DNA of 64,000 bases from Erysipelotrichaceae bacterium (lineage in GTDB: Bacteria > Bacillota_I > Bacilli_A > RFN20 > CAG-826), in assembly GCA_015059105.1 (NCBI GenBank), contig SVBB01000007.1, forward strand, positions 1-64,000, in the 5' to 3' direction. The notes beneath the pieces were generated by a model. That model worked only from the letters and a program-made list of their open reading frames with translations, was not told the origin of the DNA and did no database searches. A program made the translations under genes and the position numbers. Of this stretch, positions 8,057 to 16,317 are shown one piece after another. Positions within the stretch are counted from its first letter, which is position 1; every line of letters starts with the position of its first letter.

Positions 8057-9718
8057 CTATTTATTAGCAAGGTATAAATGTCTATATTCCATTATAATAC
8101 CTTCTTTTCCTTTAGGAACAGCATTTTTAAATACGACCATTGGGGTTTTCTTAGTCAGTGGTTCATATGTGAAATAATGAACAGGGACGGGATGCATACG
8201 CCCATCTCCCCCTAAAGTCGGCACCATTGTGACATGTGGAACTTCCTTAAATGAATGGGCAACGACATTGATTTCATCGACATTCTTGCCTTTGTTAACC
8301 ACTTCAGTCGTCAAAATAATTTCAGTATCAGTATCTTCATGAGCAAACTGCTTTGTATCTTCTAATTTGTTTAACAAACACTCCGTTTCATAAGAAGAAA
8401 CATTTCTCGTTGGTTCATGAGTTGGGATGAACGGCAATGGAGTGTGTTGATGGAACATTGGAATCGATAAGAATAAGAGGAAGTCATAATAAAGACCTTG
8501 GAAGAAGTTCATATTGTAGTCGGTGAATTTCTTCTTAATTTCCTCATAGTCATAACTGGAATAATTATATGATCCGCCAGAATAGTCCATATTGCGGGAA
8601 TGGGCAGAATAGATGAGATTGATACAGCCTTTCTTATAGTAAGTGATGTCATCGCCATACGGTTCACTTTGTGAGAATAATGTACAGATGTTGTTTTGTG
8701 CAAGAGGAGTGAATAACAAACGATATTCCACTTCATTATTACGATCAGAAGAATTCAAATAGGCTTCAAATTTAGAGTTGGCCATCTTCGTATATGATTG
8801 CCCCTTCTTCACTGCTTTTTCGGCAGCTTTCGCGTCTTTCTTTTCAAAACTCTTCACATAGCGTTCCATCTCTTTTTCACTCTTGCCCGCTAAACCAGCT
8901 GGTTCGCGTTTGAAAGATAATTTAGGAGCGGCATCAGAAGCTAATATAAGCTGTGTTTGCACGGCATAATTAGGTGCGTCTTCTGTCACAGTCGCGGTTA
9001 ATGTTTGAGTGTGTGTCACTACTCTCGTATTACCGTTACCATCTCTTTCTGTCGTCGTCCAAGAAATGACGAGATGTCCTGTATAAATTTTTGGATACAT
9101 GTTCATCGCATATGTCTGGGTGAGCATAAAAGGATTGCCGTTAATTTCTCCAGATTGCACGACTAAAGTGGAGTGGTTATCAAATTCGTCTTCTTTTAAT
9201 CCAAACTGTTCGACCATTCTATCGACGAGTTCTGGTTCGCATCTTTCATCGAAATCGAGAATCGGCGCGGTTTGTTCCATTAGTTTTACCGCAGTCTCAC
9301 TATCTAAAGCTGCCACTAATGGAGCGGTTTGAGCTTCAGCCTCCGCGAGGAAATGTGCTTTCTCTTTATCGATTTTTGCCTTTTGTTTCTCTAATTCTTC
9401 AATATCTTTTTTCACTTTATTCTTACGATGTAAAATGATGAAAATACCAACGATTATCAAACATAAAATAATGCCGATAAAAAGTAAAAACCCGGAAAAT
9501 GCACGCTTTTTGCTAATCTTTTTCGCAAGATCGTCACTTTCTTTGCACTTCTTTTTATATTGTTCAACAGTCTCTTTATTCGCGTCGATACTGAAATTAG
9601 TTTTTTCAACCGCACCAGAAAGGAACGCTTCAATGTTTTCAAGATGTTTATCCTTTAAAAAGTAATTATAGTACTTAAGCGGTTCGAGATATAAAGTTGT
9701 ATCAACGTTATTGTTCAT
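8057..9718 (-). CDS. Large membrane protein coupled to LemA, unknown function
   Basis: I do not recognise this 553-residue protein. Residues about 1-70 are charged and helical. A single strong membrane helix follows (FSGFLLFIGIILCLIIVGIF), then a coiled coil rich in K and E (residues about 100-135), and a large domain with beta-rich, Tyr-rich sequence. There are no Cys-rich motifs and no signal peptide. It starts with ATG after AGGAAAAG and a promoter (TTGTGG-16-TATAAT), and continues into lemA. The constant pairing is the only functional hint; it may be the partner of LemA at the membrane. Confidence 0.75.
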   Translation of the reverse strand: MNNNVDTTLYLEPLKYYNYFLKDKHLENIEAFLSGAVEKTNFSIDANKETVEQYKKKCKESDDLAKKISKKRAFSGFLLFIGIILCLIIVGIFIILHRKNKVKKDIEELEKQKAKIDKEKAHFLAEAEAQTAPLVAALDSETAVKLMEQTAPILDFDERCEPELVDRMVEQFGLKEDEFDNHSTLVVQSGEINGNPFMLTQTYAMNMYPKIYTGHLVISWTTTERDGNGNTRVVTHTQTLTATVTEDAPNYAVQTQLILASDAAPKLSFKREPAGLAGKSEKEMERYVKSFEKKDAKAAEKAVKKGQSYTKMANSKFEAYLNSSDRNNEVEYRLLFTPLAQNNICTLFSQSEPYGDDITYYKKGCINLIYSAHSRNMDYSGGSYNYSSYDYEEIKKKFTDYNMNFFQGLYYDFLLFLSIPMFHQHTPLPFIPTHEPTRNVSSYETECLLNKLEDTKQFAHEDTDTEIILTTEVVNKGKNVDEINVVAHSFKEVPHVTMVPTLGGDGRMHPVPVHYFTYEPLTKKTPMVVFKNAVPKGKEGIIMEYRHLYLANK

Positions 9719-9735
9719 AAGCTTTTCCTGCCTTA

Positions 9736-9763
9736 ATTATACAAATTAACATATTAACCACAA
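9736..9763 (-). promoter_or_regulatory. Promoter of the LemA operon
   Basis: On the minus strand TTGTGG, a 16-base spacer and TATAAT precede the 553-residue gene. A leader of about ten bases containing AGGAAAA follows, so unlike several other genes here this one has a usual leader and ribosome site. Confidence 0.6.
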
Positions 9764-10055
9764 ATAACTTTTTATTCTAAATAAATGGGAGTGACAAAAA
9801 TGTAACCTATTTTTCAAGTTGAGTTATAGGTTATGTGGGTTTATTTGTCGTTATAATTTTATTCAAATTCTTCACCCAAATATTTAATTACAAAATGCTG
9901 ATATAAATCGCTCCCATAAGAAATGCGCTTTTCTTTCGCCAATCTTCCTGTGACAATAAACGGTGGTACATTCACTAGCCTAGCTCAATTCTTCTAGAAG
10001 AAAGAAAACTACAATCTAACATTTCTTTTTTTACATCAACGAATATTGTTTTATA
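9764..10055. other. Decayed intergenic stretch with a hairpin
   Basis: No intact gene is seen between the LemA operon promoter and the left rplQ repeat. It holds an inverted repeat with 8-bp arms (TAACCTAT at 9803-9810 and ATAGGTTA at 9826-9833) and a minus-strand coding remnant described separately. The stretch looks like the debris of an inserted and decayed element. Confidence 0.5.
9859..9975 (-). pseudogene. C-terminal coding remnant of unknown gene
   Basis: The minus strand reads 38 codons of protein-like sequence (…PPFIVTGRLAKEKRISYG, then YQHFVIKYLGEEFE) to a TAA, but a TGA lies a few codons above the GTG and no ribosome site precedes it. The composition is that of a real protein end. 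I cannot name the family. It lies between the LemA operon and the duplicated rplQ tail, which fits a decayed passenger gene. Confidence 0.4.
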
Positions 10056-10160
10056 AACATAAAGGCCGCCTTGCGGTGACCTAATATAAATAAATTTAAG
10101 GATTAAGATTATTCAACCCAAGTGACGACCACGACTGGCACGTTATCACCTTTATGGTTT
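10056..10160. repeat. Left direct repeat carrying an rplQ 3' remnant
   Basis: About 105 bases match 10911-11016 with scattered substitutions. The copy includes the terminator hairpin and the last 16 codons of rplQ, decoding on the minus strand as NHKGDNVPVVVVTWVE plus stop, against NRKGDNAPVVVVTWVD in the intact gene. Similarity stops abruptly at 10160. The two copies are directly repeated and bracket the toxin-antitoxin genes. Confidence 0.85.
10110..10160 (-). pseudogene. Truncated rplQ 3' end
   Basis: This is the coding portion of the left repeat: 16 codons and a TAA corresponding to the last 16 residues of ribosomal protein L17, with three amino-acid changes. It has no start and cannot be expressed as L17. 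It marks duplication of the rplQ end, with the full gene at 10965-11372. Confidence 0.8.
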
Positions 10161-10212
10161 AGATATTTTTTTGTTTATTAATTTACTAGTAATGCATATT
10201 TATAATATCATA

Positions 10213-10255
10213 ATGTACATTTTATATTGAGATATGTACATTTCAACTATACAAT
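10213..10255 (+). promoter_or_regulatory. Toxin-antitoxin promoter with twin TGTACA operators
   Basis: TTGAGA (10227-10232), a 17-base spacer and TACAAT (10250-10255) form a sigma-A promoter. Two copies of the palindrome ATGTACAT lie at 10213-10220 and 10234-10241, exactly 21 bp or two helical turns apart. The second is inside the promoter spacer. The E. coli YefM-YoeB operator is known to have palindromes with a TGTACA core, so autorepression by the antitoxin downstream is a strong inference. Confidence 0.75.
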
Positions 10256-10277
10256 AAAATTGTAAGGAGGTAATATT

Positions 10278-10487
10278 ATGTGCACTATTACATCGACAGA
10301 ACTTAAAAACAATTATGGAAAATATATTAAACTCGCAGAAACAGAGAAGATTGAGGTCACCAAAAGAGGTGTTGTTGTTTTCACAATGGTCCCAAAAAGA
10401 TATGAATTAGGTGAGAAATTAAAAAGCTATTTTGGAATCCTTCCTAAAGAAGCGTCAATCGGTAAAGATCCTGATGAAAGAGACTAG
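10278..10487 (+). CDS. Phd/YefM family antitoxin
   Basis: A 69-residue antitoxin. The N-terminal part (about residues 1-42: ITSTELKNNYGKYIKLAETE, then I-VTKRGVVVFTMVP) matches the Phd/YefM DNA-binding and dimerisation fold, and the short C-terminal tail would wrap the toxin. AAGGAGG lies eight bases before the ATG. It is followed six bases later by a PIN toxin, giving the usual antitoxin-first order. The TGTACA operators upstream agree with a YefM-type repressor. Partnering with a PIN toxin rather than YoeB is common for this antitoxin superfamily. Confidence 0.88.
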   Translation: MCTITSTELKNNYGKYIKLAETEKIEVTKRGVVVFTMVPKRYELGEKLKSYFGILPKEASIGKDPDERD

Positions 10488-10492
10488 GCATT

Positions 10493-10903
10493 ATGAAATA
10501 CTTCTTTGATAGCAATGTAATTGTAGACGCTTTTACTGAGCGTGAAGGCTCGGTTGAAACTGAAAGAAATCTTTTATACGCTGCCGTGATTGGAATGATT
10601 GAAGGAGTAGTATCTTCTAAGCAAATGACCGATATATACTACATTCTTAGAAAATATGTCTCTGACGATAAAAGCAGAAGGGAAATCCTTTCAATACTTA
10701 TGAAAGGTCTTGAAATAGTTCCCGTGGATAAGGAACTTCTTGAGGCAGCACTCATATCTCTTGTTCCAGATTATGAAGATGCGGTTATTGTTGAATGTGC
10801 AAAAAGATCAAATTCTTCTATGATTGTAACAAACGATAAAACAGGTTTTAAGAACTCTGGATTAGATATCAATAGTCCAAGTGATGCTTTTAAAACAATC
10901 TGA
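10493..10903 (+). CDS. PIN domain toxin (VapC-like ribonuclease)
   Basis: A 136-residue PIN nuclease, expected to be a Mg-dependent RNase. The acidic metal ligands are visible: Asp in FFDSNVIVDAF at the N terminus, Glu/Asp in YEDAVIVECAK near residue 90, and Asp in VTNDKTGF near residue 112. It is encoded five bases after the antitoxin, with little room for an independent ribosome site, so the pair is translated together. The pair lies between two rplQ-end repeats. Confidence 0.88.
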   Translation: MKYFFDSNVIVDAFTEREGSVETERNLLYAAVIGMIEGVVSSKQMTDIYYILRKYVSDDKSRREILSILMKGLEIVPVDKELLEAALISLVPDYEDAVIVECAKRSNSSMIVTNDKTGFKNSGLDINSPSDAFKTI

Positions 10904-10910
10904 GTAGAAC

Positions 10911-11016
10911 AACATAAAAGGCCACCTTGCGGTGACCTAATATAAATAAATATAAGGATTAAGATTAGTCGACCCAAGTGACGACCACGACAGGCGCGTT
11001 ATCACCTTTACGGTTT
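10911..11016. repeat. Right direct repeat, including the end of intact rplQ
   Basis: This is the functional partner of 10056-10160. It spans the terminator hairpin downstream of rplQ and the last codons of the intact gene. One extra A in the poly-A run and scattered base changes separate the copies. Confidence 0.85.
10914..10938 (-). terminator. Terminator of the ribosomal-protein operon
   Basis: On the minus strand GGTCACC, the tetraloop GCAA and GGTGGCC form a 7-bp stem with one G-U pair, followed by TTTT. It lies about 28 bases after the rplQ stop and ends the long operon. A copy with one stem mismatch occurs in the left repeat near 10060-10081. Confidence 0.8.
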
Positions 11017-11372
11017 CCTAATTTTAATTGACGAGTGTAACCACCATTACGGGAAGCGAATTTTGGTCCTAATTCATCGAATAAGACGTCCATTGCAGTC
11101 TTCTCGCTTTCAGCATTAACTTTAACGTTTCTGACGAATCTAGCGGCTTCTCTTTTCGCATTCATCTTATCTTCTTTCTTAGTTAAAGTGACAAGACGAT
11201 CTGCTTCCTTAATGACATCTTCCGCAGTCGCGGCAGTGACTTTCACTGTGCCGAATCTGATTAAATCAGTGACGACGTTACGGAGCATGTTTTCATATTT
11301 GCTCTTGGTATAGGCGGCCTTAAATCTGACACCTGTTTTACCATGAACGTTTTTTCTACCTTGTGCTGGCAT
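10965..11372 (-). CDS. rplQ: 50S ribosomal protein L17
   Basis: A 135-residue L17. The conserved beginning is altered to PAQGRKNVHGKTGVRFKAA but FGTVKVTAATAEDVIKEADRLVTL and FDELGPKFASRNGGYTR are typical. L17 lies near the polypeptide exit tunnel. It follows rpoA by 15 bases, as in nearly all bacteria. Its 3' end is duplicated at 10110-10160. Confidence 0.97.
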   Translation of the reverse strand: MPAQGRKNVHGKTGVRFKAAYTKSKYENMLRNVVTDLIRFGTVKVTAATAEDVIKEADRLVTLTKKEDKMNAKREAARFVRNVKVNAESEKTAMDVLFDELGPKFASRNGGYTRQLKLGNRKGDNAPVVVVTWVD

Positions 11373-11387
11373 TTAAGTATCCTCCTA

Positions 11388-12353
11388 TTATTCGAAATCT
11401 TTGAAAGAGAGACCTTGTTCGGCGAGTTTTTCCTTAATTTCTTTAAGGGATTTCTTACCGAGGTTTTTCACTTTCATCATTTCATCTTCAGTCTTTTCAC
11501 AGAGTTCTAAGACGCTGGAGATGTTCGCTCTCTTTAAGCAGTTATAACTACGGACGGAGAGATCGAGTTCTTCGATAGAAATATCGACAACTTTCTCTTC
11601 CTCTTCTTGTTCCTCGTCTTTTTCAAGATTGATGTCTCTAGTGATAGAGGCGAGGTCTAAGAATTTCGCGAAGTGGTAATTTAAGATTTGGGCGGAATGG
11701 GCAATCGCTTCTTGTGGAGTAGTTGAGCCATTAGTCCAAACTTCTAAAGTCAATTTGTCGAAGCGGGAATCGTGACCAACACGAGTGTTTTCCACGTTGT
11801 AATTGACCTTGATAACTGGAGAGTAGTTACTATCAGTGGCGATAGTACCGACTGGTAAGTTTTGGTGAATTAATTTGTTTTGTTCACCAGTTAAGAATCC
11901 ACGACCATTTCTCGCGTGTAAGACCATATTGAGCTTACCACCGCTTGAGAGGTGGGCGATGACGACGTCTGGGTTAACGATACGAACGCCTGATGGGCAA
12001 ACGATATCGCCAGCTTTGACTTCGCATGGACCAGTCATATTGAGAGTTAATTTTTTATTGCCAGTTTCTTCTTCATCGATATCATAGACAACATCTTTTA
12101 AATTTAAGATGATGCTAGTGACATCTTCTTGAACACCGTCAAGAGAAGAGAATTCATGAGCAGCGCCTTCGATTTCGACAGCATAGACACTGGCGCCTGG
12201 AAGTGCGCTTAATAAGACTCTACGTAAGGCGTTACCGATCGTTAAACCAAAACCTCTTTCGAGTGGTTCAATGACGAACTTACCATAGTTCTCATTACCA
12301 TCGTAGTCGGCAGAGGTGATACCAAATCTTTCAAATGGATTTGCGATTTTCAT
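11388..12353 (-). CDS. rpoA: RNA polymerase alpha subunit
   Basis: A 321-residue alpha subunit. The N-terminal assembly domain carries EPLERGFGLTIGNALRRVLLSALPG (seen in part) and the C-terminal domain has the helix-hairpin-helix LDLSVRSYNCLKRANI and KVKNLGKKSLKEIK, which contacts UP elements and activators. An acidic linker (EKDEEQEEEEK) joins the domains. It lies between rpsK and rplQ. Confidence 0.98.
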   Translation of the reverse strand: MKIANPFERFGITSADYDGNENYGKFVIEPLERGFGLTIGNALRRVLLSALPGASVYAVEIEGAAHEFSSLDGVQEDVTSIILNLKDVVYDIDEEETGNKKLTLNMTGPCEVKAGDIVCPSGVRIVNPDVVIAHLSSGGKLNMVLHARNGRGFLTGEQNKLIHQNLPVGTIATDSNYSPVIKVNYNVENTRVGHDSRFDKLTLEVWTNGSTTPQEAIAHSAQILNYHFAKFLDLASITRDINLEKDEEQEEEEKVVDISIEELDLSVRSYNCLKRANISSVLELCEKTEDEMMKVKNLGKKSLKEIKEKLAEQGLSFKDFE

Positions 12354-12368
12354 ATCTATTACCTCCTA

Positions 12369-12758
12369 TTAACCACGTGGTTTCTTTGGTGGACGGCATC
12401 CGTTATGTGGAATTGGAGTAGTGTCCACGATTGATAATACTTGTAATCCAGCAACGGCTAAGCTTCTGACCGCAGATTCTCTACCTGGACCTGGACCTTT
12501 CACATCGACATCGACTTGTCTAATGCCTTGTTCATAAGCGGCTCTTGCAGCGGCTTCACTAGCTTGTCCAGCAGCGTATGGAGTAGATTTTTTACTACCT
12601 TTATAGCCGATTGCACCGGAGCTGCTCCAGCATAAGACGTTACCTTGCGCGTCACAGATGGTGACGATGGTATTGTTGAAAGTGGAATGAATGTGGGCAA
12701 CGCCGCGTGTAAATGAACGTTTGATTTTCTTTTTACGTGTTGTGGTTTTAGTAGCCAT
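12369..12758 (-). CDS. rpsK: 30S ribosomal protein S11
   Basis: A 129-residue S11 of normal length, part of the small-subunit platform near the E site. It has [38 protein letters not shown] and the C-terminal [14 protein letters not shown] motif. Ribosome site GAGGA precedes the ATG. It follows rpsM. Confidence 0.98.
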   Translation of the reverse strand: MATKTTTRKKKIKRSFTRGVAHIHSTFNNTIVTICDAQGNVLCWSSSGAIGYKGSKKSTPYAAGQASEAAARAAYEQGIRQVDVDVKGPGPGRESAVRSLAVAGLQVLSIVDTTPIPHNGCRPPKKPRG

Positions 12759-12776
12759 ACAGTTCTATCCTCCTCT

Positions 12777-13154
12777 CTAGCCTTTAGGAGCCATCTTCTT
12801 ATTCGCGATGGTCTTACGTGGACCCTTACGAGTACGCGCATTTGTTTTTGTTCTTTGGCCACGGACTGGTAAGCCACGTTTGTGTCTTGTACCTCTATAG
12901 CAGCCAATTTCAGTTAATCTTTTGATGTTCAAAGCGACTTCTCTACGTAAATCACCTTCAACCTTGTGTTTCGCGATTTCAGTTCTAATCGCGTTTAATT
13001 GATCGTCGGAGAGATCTTTCACTCTGACTCCACCATCAACTTTTGCATTTTGACAAATTAATTCTGCAGTTGGTCTACCGATACCATAAATATAGGTAAG
13101 GGAGATTCTTACAGGTTTGTCGTTTGGAATATCAACACCAACAATACGTGCCAT
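12777..13154 (-). CDS. rpsM: 30S ribosomal protein S13
   Basis: A 125-residue S13 in the small-subunit head. It contains [20 protein letters not shown] at the start and [20 protein letters not shown] near the C terminus, which contacts tRNA and 16S rRNA. Position between rpmJ and rpsK is standard. Confidence 0.98.
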   Translation of the reverse strand: MARIVGVDIPNDKPVRISLTYIYGIGRPTAELICQNAKVDGGVRVKDLSDDQLNAIRTEIAKHKVEGDLRREVALNIKRLTEIGCYRGTRHKRGLPVRGQRTKTNARTRKGPRKTIANKKMAPKG

Positions 13155-13168
13155 ATTCTGCCTCCTTA

Positions 13169-13282
13169 CTAACCTTGTCTTTGCTTGTGCTTAGGATCTG
13201 AACAAATGACCATGACTTTGCCATGACGTTTGATCACTTTGCACTTTGAGCAAATTGGTTTCACTGAAGGTCTAACTTTCAT
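13169..13282 (-). CDS. rpmJ: 50S ribosomal protein L36 (zinc-binding type)
   Basis: A 37-residue gene: [14 protein letters not shown], then [13 protein letters not shown] and a C-terminal DPKHKQRQG. It keeps the zinc ligands Cys11, Cys14, Cys27 and His32 (the C+ form). The ATG at 13282 follows AAGGAGGAAAATACTT. It sits in its usual place between infA and rpsM. Confidence 0.95.
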   Translation of the reverse strand: MKVRPSVKPICSKCKVIKRHGKVMVICSDPKHKQRQG

Positions 13283-13320
13283 AAGTATTTTCCTCCTTAA
13301 ACAATAGTTTTGACTAGGAA

Positions 13321-13539
13321 CTATTTAAACCTAAATGTTATACGGCCCCGTGTTAAATCATAAGGCGAGATTTCTACCGTAACTTTATCACCTGGAAGAA
13401 TGCGAATGTAATTCATTCGGATTTTACCAGAAACGGTGGCCAAGATTACGACGCCGTTCTCGAGTTCTACCTTAAACATCGCGTTAGGAAGATTCTCTTT
13501 GACGACCGCCTGTACTTCGATGACGTCTGATTTTGACAT
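13321..13539 (-). CDS. infA: Translation initiation factor IF-1
   Basis: A 72-residue IF-1 of standard length with a single S1-like OB fold: [20 protein letters not shown] and [20 protein letters not shown]. It binds the A site of the 30S subunit during initiation. It begins one base after the map stop codon, so the pair is translationally coupled. Confidence 0.98.
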   Translation of the reverse strand: MSKSDVIEVQAVVKENLPNAMFKVELENGVVILATVSGKIRMNYIRILPGDKVTVEISPYDLTRGRITFRFK

Positions 13540-13540
13540 G

Positions 13541-14305
13541 TTAGTTCTTCTCCTCTTCTTCTAGAGTTAACGCTAGGAAACCATCTTTGGTCACTATGAC
13601 CGTATTTTCATAATGGCAAGATAATTTACCGTCTTTCATTTTGGCTGTCCATCCATCGCCGAGGACACGCACTTGAGGTTTACCTTCTGCGATCATTGGT
13701 TCAATCGCTAAGGCCATCCCTTCTTGGAGGACTACCCCCGTCCCGGCATTACCATAGTTTGGAATGCTTGGGTCTTCATGCATTTCTCTACCGATGCCGT
13801 GACCAGTATAATCACGGATGATGGAATAACCACGACTTTCACAGTATTCTTGAATCGCATGCGAGATATCACCTAAATGGTTACCAGCTTTGATGAACTG
13901 ACTCGCGTACCACCAAGATTCCTTAGTTGTATCGAGGAGTTTCTTCGCCTTTTCCGAGATGATCCCGACTGGGAAGGTTCTCGCTGCATCCGCGCAGTAC
14001 CCGTTTTTCTTGACGACGACATCGATGGTCACGATATCCCCTTCTCTTAAATAGATATGTTTAGAAGGAATGCCGTGCACGATGGTTTCGTTGACAGATA
14101 CGCATGTCGCTCCTGGGAAACCGTAATATCCTTTGCTCGCAGGAATTCCACCTTCTCTACGAATAATGCTTTCGCATTTTTCGTCGATTTCTTGGGTGGA
14201 AACTCCTGGAACAATATATTGCTTAATCTCTTTAAACAGGAGACCGATGATGCGACCTGATTCTTGCATTAACGCGATTTCACGTTGAGACTTGCAGCTA
14301 ATCAT
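13541..14305 (-). CDS. map: Methionine aminopeptidase type I
   Basis: A 254-residue enzyme that removes the initiator Met. Metal ligands can be seen in [22 protein letters not shown] (two Asp), TGHGIG (His), AIEPM (Glu) and [13 protein letters not shown] (Glu). It starts on the last base of the adk stop codon, within the usual secY-adk-map-infA block. Confidence 0.97.
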   Translation of the reverse strand: MISCKSQREIALMQESGRIIGLLFKEIKQYIVPGVSTQEIDEKCESIIRREGGIPASKGYYGFPGATCVSVNETIVHGIPSKHIYLREGDIVTIDVVVKKNGYCADAARTFPVGIISEKAKKLLDTTKESWWYASQFIKAGNHLGDISHAIQEYCESRGYSIIRDYTGHGIGREMHEDPSIPNYGNAGTGVVLQEGMALAIEPMIAEGKPQVRVLGDGWTAKMKDGKLSCHYENTVIVTKDGFLALTLEEEEKN

Positions 14306-14955
14306 TATTTTTTCAAGAACGCACTGACTTCATCGAATAAATGTTGTGAACCTTGTAAAGAATTAAAGTTCTTCAATAGTCCTTCTTCCTCGTAGAAATC
14401 GAGAAGAGGTTTGGTATCGACAACATAGTGATGTAAACGAACTTTTAAGGCTTCTTCATTGTCGTCTTTTCTTTGGTAAAGTGGTCCGCCGCATAAATCA
14501 CAGACACCCTCCACTTTTGGTTTCATGGATTCGATGTGATAAGGCGCGCCACAATTCTTACAGACGCGACGACCAGAGATTCTTCTCACAAGTTCGTCAT
14601 TGTCACAGTCTAAATTGACAACAACTTCGACTGGACGATTTATTTCCTTAGATAATTCCTTAAGAGCTTTGGCTTGGCCTAAGGTTCTTGGGAATCCATC
14701 TAGAAGAAATCCAGATTCACAATCAGGTTTCGCCAAACGTTCTTTGACGAGTCCGATTGTCACTTCATCAGGAACGAGATTACCGCTATCTAAGTAGCTC
14801 TTGGCGAGCTTGCCAAGTTCTGTTCCTTCTTTGATTGCTTCTCTAAACATATCACCAGTAGAGATATGAGTGAGATTATAGGCTGTCTTTAACTGTTTTG
14901 CTAAAGTGCCTTTACCGGCGCCCGGAGGCCCCATTAATACGATATTGTGTAACAT
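14305..14955 (-). CDS. adk: Adenylate kinase (zinc-lid form)
   Basis: A 216-residue adenylate kinase interconverting ATP, ADP and AMP. The P-loop is GPPGAGKGT, the AMP site is STGDMFREAI and FPRTLGQA, and the lid carries a Cys4 zinc site, CKNCGAPYH and CDLCGG, typical of Gram-positive enzymes. It starts on the last base of the secY stop. Confidence 0.97.
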   Translation of the reverse strand: MLHNIVLMGPPGAGKGTLAKQLKTAYNLTHISTGDMFREAIKEGTELGKLAKSYLDSGNLVPDEVTIGLVKERLAKPDCESGFLLDGFPRTLGQAKALKELSKEINRPVEVVVNLDCDNDELVRRISGRRVCKNCGAPYHIESMKPKVEGVCDLCGGPLYQRKDDNEEALKVRLHHYVVDTKPLLDFYEEEGLLKNFNSLQGSQHLFDEVSAFLKK

Positions 14956-16316
14956 TAACGTCCACCTCCAGCGACAACCTCGTCAAATGATTTACCAGCG
15001 AGTAAACCATCGATTTGGTTATTGAGTTCGAGAGCGACACCGACGACGATGATTAATCCTGTACCACCGAGGGCTAAGGATGAATCGTTACCGAAGGCTC
15101 CAGATAAAGTGAGGATTGGAGGAAGCGCAGCGATGAATGCGAGAGCAAGCGCGCCGATAACTGTCACTCTATTTAACACTTTACGGACATATCTTTCGGT
15201 TTCGTTACCTGGTTTAATACCTGGAATGTAAGAACCGCTCTTTTGGAAATTCTCTGCGATTTGTTCAGGATTGATCTGCATATTCGCATAGAAGAATGTA
15301 AATGCAATTGTAAGGACGATATAGATGATTAAGCCCCAAGGCATATACCATCCAGTGCCGCCCATTTGGACCCACTTACTAGTGTTGAAGACATCTAACC
15401 AACCAGCTGTAGAGAGGTTTGGATCGATGAAGGCCACGATCACTTGTGGAGCCATCATTAATGAGCTCGCGAAGATGACAGGGATAACACCAGCGGAGTT
15501 GATTTTAATCGGTAGGAAGGAGGCTCTAGCCATCGACTGAGTCTGTCCGCCACCTTTGCCGGAATGTTGCACAGGGATTTTTCTCTGTGATAATTCGACG
15601 AAGGTAACGAAGGAAATGATCAATAAGTACATCACCACGTACAAGACGAACTGGAAGACACCGGCGATCTGCGCGTTGTCACCCATACCGACAGTTTGTA
15701 AGACCCACTTGCTGAAGGCTGTGGAGATTTGTCTTGGTAAGGATGAGACGATACCGGCAAAGATGATCATGGAAATACCGTTACCGATACCTTTGACGGA
15801 GATTTGGTCACCGAGCCACATGACGAGCATGGAACCCGCCATCATGACGAGGACGATGTAAATATATGTGAGCCATTCATTATCCGCGGTGACGAAGGTG
15901 ATATAATCACTGTTCTCCATCGTACGGATAATACCATAGGCTTGAACCGCTCCTAAGAGGAGAGTCAAGTACCTCGTAGCCATTTCAATCTTCTTACGGC
16001 CATATTGACCTTGACGTTTTAGCTCCGTCATAGCCGGGAGAACATCAGTCGATAATAATTGAATGATGATTTGCGCGGTGATATACGGGGATACGCCTAA
16101 CGCGAAGATTGAGAATGTTTGAAGCGTTCCACCTCCTAATAAGTTCATTAAGGAGAGGGCGTTATTTTGTGATAAGTATTGATTTAAATCGTCACCTAAC
16201 TTAACGCCTGGAACTGTAATCTGTGCACCGATTCTAAAGATGAAAAGTATGAGAAGCGTGAATAAAAGACGATTCATGATCTCTTTATTCTTTAAAATGG
16301 AGACGATTTTCTTCAT
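14955..16316 (-). CDS. secY: Protein translocase subunit SecY
   Basis: A 453-residue SecY with ten membrane helices. Seen are ITVPGVKLGD near helix 1, FALGVSPYITAQII in helix 2, the cytoplasmic loop FVELSQRKIPVQH and GVIPVIFASSL, and the C-terminal loop KSGSYIPGIKPGNETERY. It forms the central export channel. It lies directly after rplO. Confidence 0.98.
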   Translation of the reverse strand: MKKIVSILKNKEIMNRLLFTLLILFIFRIGAQITVPGVKLGDDLNQYLSQNNALSLMNLLGGGTLQTFSIFALGVSPYITAQIIIQLLSTDVLPAMTELKRQGQYGRKKIEMATRYLTLLLGAVQAYGIIRTMENSDYITFVTADNEWLTYIYIVLVMMAGSMLVMWLGDQISVKGIGNGISMIIFAGIVSSLPRQISTAFSKWVLQTVGMGDNAQIAGVFQFVLYVVMYLLIISFVTFVELSQRKIPVQHSGKGGGQTQSMARASFLPIKINSAGVIPVIFASSLMMAPQVIVAFIDPNLSTAGWLDVFNTSKWVQMGGTGWYMPWGLIIYIVLTIAFTFFYANMQINPEQIAENFQKSGSYIPGIKPGNETERYVRKVLNRVTVIGALALAFIAALPPILTLSGAFGNDSSLALGGTGLIIVVGVALELNNQIDGLLAGKSFDEVVAGGGR

Positions 16317-16317
16317 A

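Noticed and set aside
12500-12907. A 135-codon minus-strand open frame over rpsK/rpsM
   Set aside because: It lies in another frame of two highly conserved ribosomal genes and its translation is low-complexity Arg/Lys sequence without family similarity.
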